A model generated the notes under the pieces. It saw only the letters and a list, made by a program, of their open reading frames with translations, had not been told where the DNA came from and ran no database searches. A DNA stretch of 64,000 nt from Canna indica (lineage: Eukaryota > Streptophyta > Magnoliopsida > Zingiberales > Cannaceae), in contig CP136896.1 of assembly GCA_034359265.1 (NCBI GenBank), forward strand, positions 66,785,501-66,849,500. Reading direction: 5' to 3'. Positions 60,841 through 64,000 of the stretch are shown here, one piece after another; the first letter of the stretch is position 1; each line of letters opens with the position of its first letter. Position numbers and translations under genes: made by a program.

Positions 60841-60849
60841 CTAGTAGTG

Positions 60850-61200
60850 TCGGATTAGGCCCAAAAACACCCACACTCGGGAATCAGACTCAAGTCCAAC
60901 CAGACACGACTTGGCTCGAGGACTCCACCTGACCATACAAACACTTACATCCTAATTAATTACGAGAGATTCGTCAATTACAAGCCTAATATCTTCGGGA
61001 TCAGTCTCGGCCCAATCTGAGCGCATCCCTATGAGATTATCGGGAGACATTATCGCCAGACATTCATCATTTTGCACTATATACTGACACGATGCTCATT
61101 AGATACATAATTTTTATTTCACTCTCCTAGAATCTTTTTTACTTGAGCATCAGATAATCTTTTGCAGGTCCTTCCTCCTTCAGAATCGCACTTGACAAGA
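60850..61200. repeat. Continuation of the LTR-like repeat, right of CACTA-2
   Basis: TTTTTACTTGAGCATCAGATAATCTT followed by TTTGCAGGTCC (about 61138-61172) resembles sequence commonly seen near the end of plant gypsy-type LTRs. The segment is interrupted by CACTA-2. No coding region remains. Confidence 0.4.
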
Positions 61201-62348
61201 ATACAGGTCGAACCGCATCACTTTAAGCAAGAGAACAAAATTCATCGTCTTGCATGTGTTAAGTTAAAATTAAAACTACAAATATAATATACAAGTACTT
61301 CCTTTCTTGCTTTTATACGGAGAGCACGAGAGTGAATTATAAAGAGGCGGTCAATAAATAAGCCAATTATGACGAGTAGGCCGTGGAGTACGTTGGTTTA
61401 ACTACTTATTAATTAAGATTCCATTTATTGGTCATATCTCCATCCCACTTTGAAACTTGTTCACATCAACTTCCTTTAATTTGACTTCAGAATTCGGATA
61501 TCTTGAATGAATCAGTCATGAACCATGGCAATACTCCTCAATCAAATGGACTGGACTTTCCCAATATATTATTGCCATAATAATATTATATGCCTTCTTT
61601 TCTTAGACATCTAATAAACCCCACAATATTTTTAAACAACAACTATTACATAAATTAATCTTTAAGGCAAGACAAAAAAAAAATGCATTTCAGAAATCGC
61701 CAAGAATAAATAAACACGTGGCATTTAATTGTAGGTTTTGTAATCAAGTTTCTTGTGCTAAGTGCAACAGCAGATATCTTGAGGAAGTATGAAGTACGTA
61801 TACGACGTGATATCTGTTATTAATCTTCTTCTCCAGCACGTTTATACACTTACGTTGGAACATATCCACCCATAAATTCACCCGCCAGGTTTCTCTCCAG
61901 TTGAAGTTTATTACTTTATTTCATGGAGCGTACAAGTAGTACGTGTATGTTTCTAGTGTATCAGTTCCGAACGGAATCCAGGCGGGAACATGCTTACTCT
62001 GCTTCTGTCCGCATAAAATTTGCAAAGAAAATTGATGGACACCGTCCACGTATCACTTTGGGCAATACTTGACCTTTGGATCACAGGTTGTGCAACAAAA
62101 TGTATGATTGCATAGAAATAGTGCTGTGCAAATTGGCACTTTTAGATAATTTAAGTCAAAAGTGAAAATTACGTTTGCGTGAAGCAATTTATATGTAGTC
62201 GGCCGTCTCTCTCTTTCCGCTCGTCGACAGTTGGCTTCGCTGCTCTGGTCTACGGAGCCGGACGAGCGCCGGGTGCTGATTCTTCTGCAGCGAGCCCTAG
62301 AATTTGGTCTCGTTAATCCCCTAGCCTCGATCGTTTTTTCATGCGGAG
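61201..62348. other. Upstream region of the MES-like gene
   Basis: AT-rich DNA passing into a GC-richer leader from about 62200. No clear TATA box could be chosen. Minus-strand open frames at 62053-62645 are antisense to the GC-rich exon and are not genes. Confidence 0.5.
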
Positions 62349-62732
62349 ATGGGAGCTCAGCTCTCGTGCTTCTCCAATGTCGATGAGGCGGCGCGGCCAA
62401 GGCAGCGCCGACGGCAGGCGGTGAAAGCGCCGCCTGCTCTGTCTGCCGAGGTGGCGGCCGCAATTGGGCTCACGCCGGCCGACCGTAGTGGCAAGTCGCG
62501 GTCTAGGAATAAGGGTCGTGGCGAGGAGCTGCTGACCCACGAGCAGGCCCTGGCGGCCGCGCTCCTCTTGCAGCAGAATGGCGGCGGCGCTGGGACCGTG
62601 CCCTTCGACAGGTCGACGTCTCTGAGGCATTCCGGTCATGGGCATAGGAAGCAGGGGCTTTCGAGGAGCTCTAGCTCGAGGCCGCGGTCCCTAGCCGATC
62701 AGGTCCTGCAGCCCCTGCAGCTTGTCAATCAG
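62349..62732 (+). CDS. MES: Methylesterase MES11/12/13-like, first exon (gene continues past the window)
   Basis: The first 128 residues begin MGAQLSCFSNVDEAARPRQR. The segment ELLTHEQALAAALLLQQNGG, then VPFDRSTSLRHSG, KQGLSRSSSSRPRSL and DQVLQPLQLVNQ, matches the N-terminal extension of plant putative methylesterases 11-13, which carry an alpha/beta-hydrolase domain in the next exon. The donor CAG|GTCAGC lies at 62733, phase 0. MG followed by S and C at positions 6-7 could allow N-myristoylation and palmitoylation; databases usually call these proteins chloroplastic. The catalytic exon (expected to start with an HFVLVHG-like motif) was not found to 64000, so the intron exceeds 1.2 kb. Substrate is unknown; relatives hydrolyse methyl esters of hormones. 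Confidence 0.8.
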
Positions 62733-64000
62733 GTCAGCAGCATCCGGTGGCCTGATTTCTGGCTTCTATTTCTAATTGTATCAAGTAGCTCTACTATTTT
62801 AGAGTAGACAAATAATTTTAGAATAGTATTTTTGATTGGTCTACATAGATTATTGTATAATGAACGACCAGGCTTGCTTTATACATTGAAATGGTGAGTT
62901 CAGTACCAAAACTTCCATGCATATATTTGTTTGGCGGAATATTTTTAGGGTCTCTCTAATCAGTCAGATGACTTTTTGGCTTTTTAATGTTTGAATGTGT
63001 TGTAACTTAATTTCCGTTCTTGCACATAATTGCTTGCCTCTTGACAAGGATTTGTTTTTCACACAAGTGCTAAGTGCTAACTCTTCTTTCGAAGAAATGA
63101 TATTTGTTTGGAAGGGTAGGTGGTCTTTATTTTGTTATGATACAGAGCTTATGCGCATTCAACTTTTGGACATCTAAAGCTGAGAGTTAGTTCCCACCTT
63201 ATGTTTGACCTAATTAAATTGATATGGAAAAGAATAACGTACAGATTCAGTAACAAAAATATTATAAAAATAAGTTGCATTGTCTTGATAAAGTTTGACT
63301 TGTTCTTTTAGAATTTAAATATTGATTCTTATATTTGCTTGAGTTCAACGTTCATCTTTGGCCTATTTTCTAAGGATTGAAAACATAGATATGGTTGATG
63401 AGAGGTCATTATTTTCATTTGTATGATTACTTAAATAATGAATTCCTAGTTTGCTGTTTTTAGTGATCCACGTTCATTAGTATTGTTCCGATGAGCACAT
63501 TGGAAGGATAGACCATTTTTTTCTCTCTTTTTGATCATTTTTTTAATGCTAAAGAGTATTTCCTCCTTCGCCCAAATTTATCTTTATTGGGCTTTGACAA
63601 AAAATCCATATCCAAGCAAATTTTATCCAATATTTCATAGATCTATCAAGTTTGAATTTCCAACTTATTGTGTTAGTTAATATAATGTTTTAACTGTTTC
63701 TGGGTTCATGGTTATGGAATGGGGGTCACATGCCTTTTCTTCTTCATTTTCATCTACATGCTAGAGCTAGAGATTATTAACTATTAGAATACAAGCCCCC
63801 TTATATTTTTGTTTACTAGAAGCAGAAGGTTTATTTTGTTCTACAAACTAGCTGGGTTACAATTTGTGATTGATTCATAAGATTTTCTTCTTCTTTTTTC
63901 ATCTGTACTAGATATTGACATGCTTCTCAAAAAAACAGTAAGTACAGAGGAATCTTACTCATCAATAGATGTCACTGGTAACATATGGTGACACCTCGAA
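62733..64000 (+). other. First intron of the MES-like gene (incomplete)
   Basis: AT-rich, T-rich intron-like DNA. No acceptor followed by hydrolase sequence was found before the end of the window. The 60-codon open frame at 62995-63177 has no family feature. Confidence 0.55.

Larger units (their letters stand above)
53700..60849 (-). mobile_element. CACTA-2: older, longer CACTA element of the CACTA-1 family, inverted
   Basis: Its 5' end (right side) is intact: read inward CACTACTAGAAATATGTTAT at 60849, with tcg beyond it. The left end is decayed (CGACTGGAA from 53700), again next to tcg (53697-53699), so that boundary is tentative. The interior is collinear with CACTA-1 in reverse: subterminal CAGCAACGRC repeats, decayed hairpin (59603-59800), TNP2, DUF4216 and Ptta. 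It retains the TNP2 region that CACTA-1 lacks, but every gene is broken. Confidence 0.82.

Noticed and set aside
62053..62645. Minus-strand frames of 110-136 codons
   Set aside because: Antisense shadows of the GC-rich first exon of the MES-like gene, without family features.

Overview
The window is nuclear DNA from a flowering plant. Five protein genes of typical angiosperm families carry GT-AG introns of plant size, and the space between them is AT-rich and full of plant transposons (CACTA/En-Spm, MULE and PIF/Harbinger MITEs, a TRIM retrotransposon). GC-rich first exons in the AFP, RBOH and MES-like genes hint weakly at a monocot. The species cannot be fixed from the sequence alone.

Genic part, 1-32.3 kb. 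A complete nine-exon gene for the mitochondrial F1-ATP synthase gamma subunit (1441-5517, +) converges on a fourteen-exon NADPH oxidase (RBOH) gene (6170-10818, -). Next come a mitochondrial-type glycine-rich RRM protein (11849-14233, -, with a 2.4-kb 5'UTR intron), an ABI-five-binding/NINJA-type repressor (20322-22600, -, with ABRE-like motifs upstream) and an intronless class II TCP transcription factor (31455-32252, +). The first exon of a methylesterase MES11/12/13-like gene starts at 62349 (+) and the gene runs off the right edge. These are unrelated housekeeping, signalling and transcription genes, not an operon or cluster. The functional links are loose: site II (TGGGCC) motifs, which TCP factors can bind, lie upstream of the ATP synthase gene, and the ABRE-like motifs fit an ABA-pathway repressor.

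Transposon block, about 33.8-61.2 kb. Four CACTA elements lie here. Three have exact 3-bp target-site duplications: CACTA-1 at 34359-38681 (TSD gtc), CACTA-3 at 39115-45355 (TSD caa) and CACTA-4 at 51013-52317 (TSD tgt). CACTA-2 (about 53700-60849) is a longer, inverted, decayed relative of CACTA-1. It still carries a broken TNP2 transposase and seems to sit inside an older LTR-type repeat. CACTA-1 has lost most of TNP2 but keeps an open DUF4216 frame, a five-exon Ptta-like gene with one stop codon, a near-perfect 87-90-bp hairpin and a 26-bp minisatellite. CACTA-3 carries fragments that look like captured host exons, including two that splice in frame and a mutated kinase fragment. Several MITEs with recognisable target duplications and a threefold 229-bp tandem repeat fill the rest.

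The most unusual points are the RBOH protein with a non-canonical N-terminus and a degenerate EF-hand, the CACTA-1 deletion derivative with its hairpin and open mini-protein, the gene-capturing CACTA-3, and the fact that each CACTA family has its own palindromic subterminal repeat. None is proven to be a new system. All boundaries were read by eye; no database search or transcript data was available.
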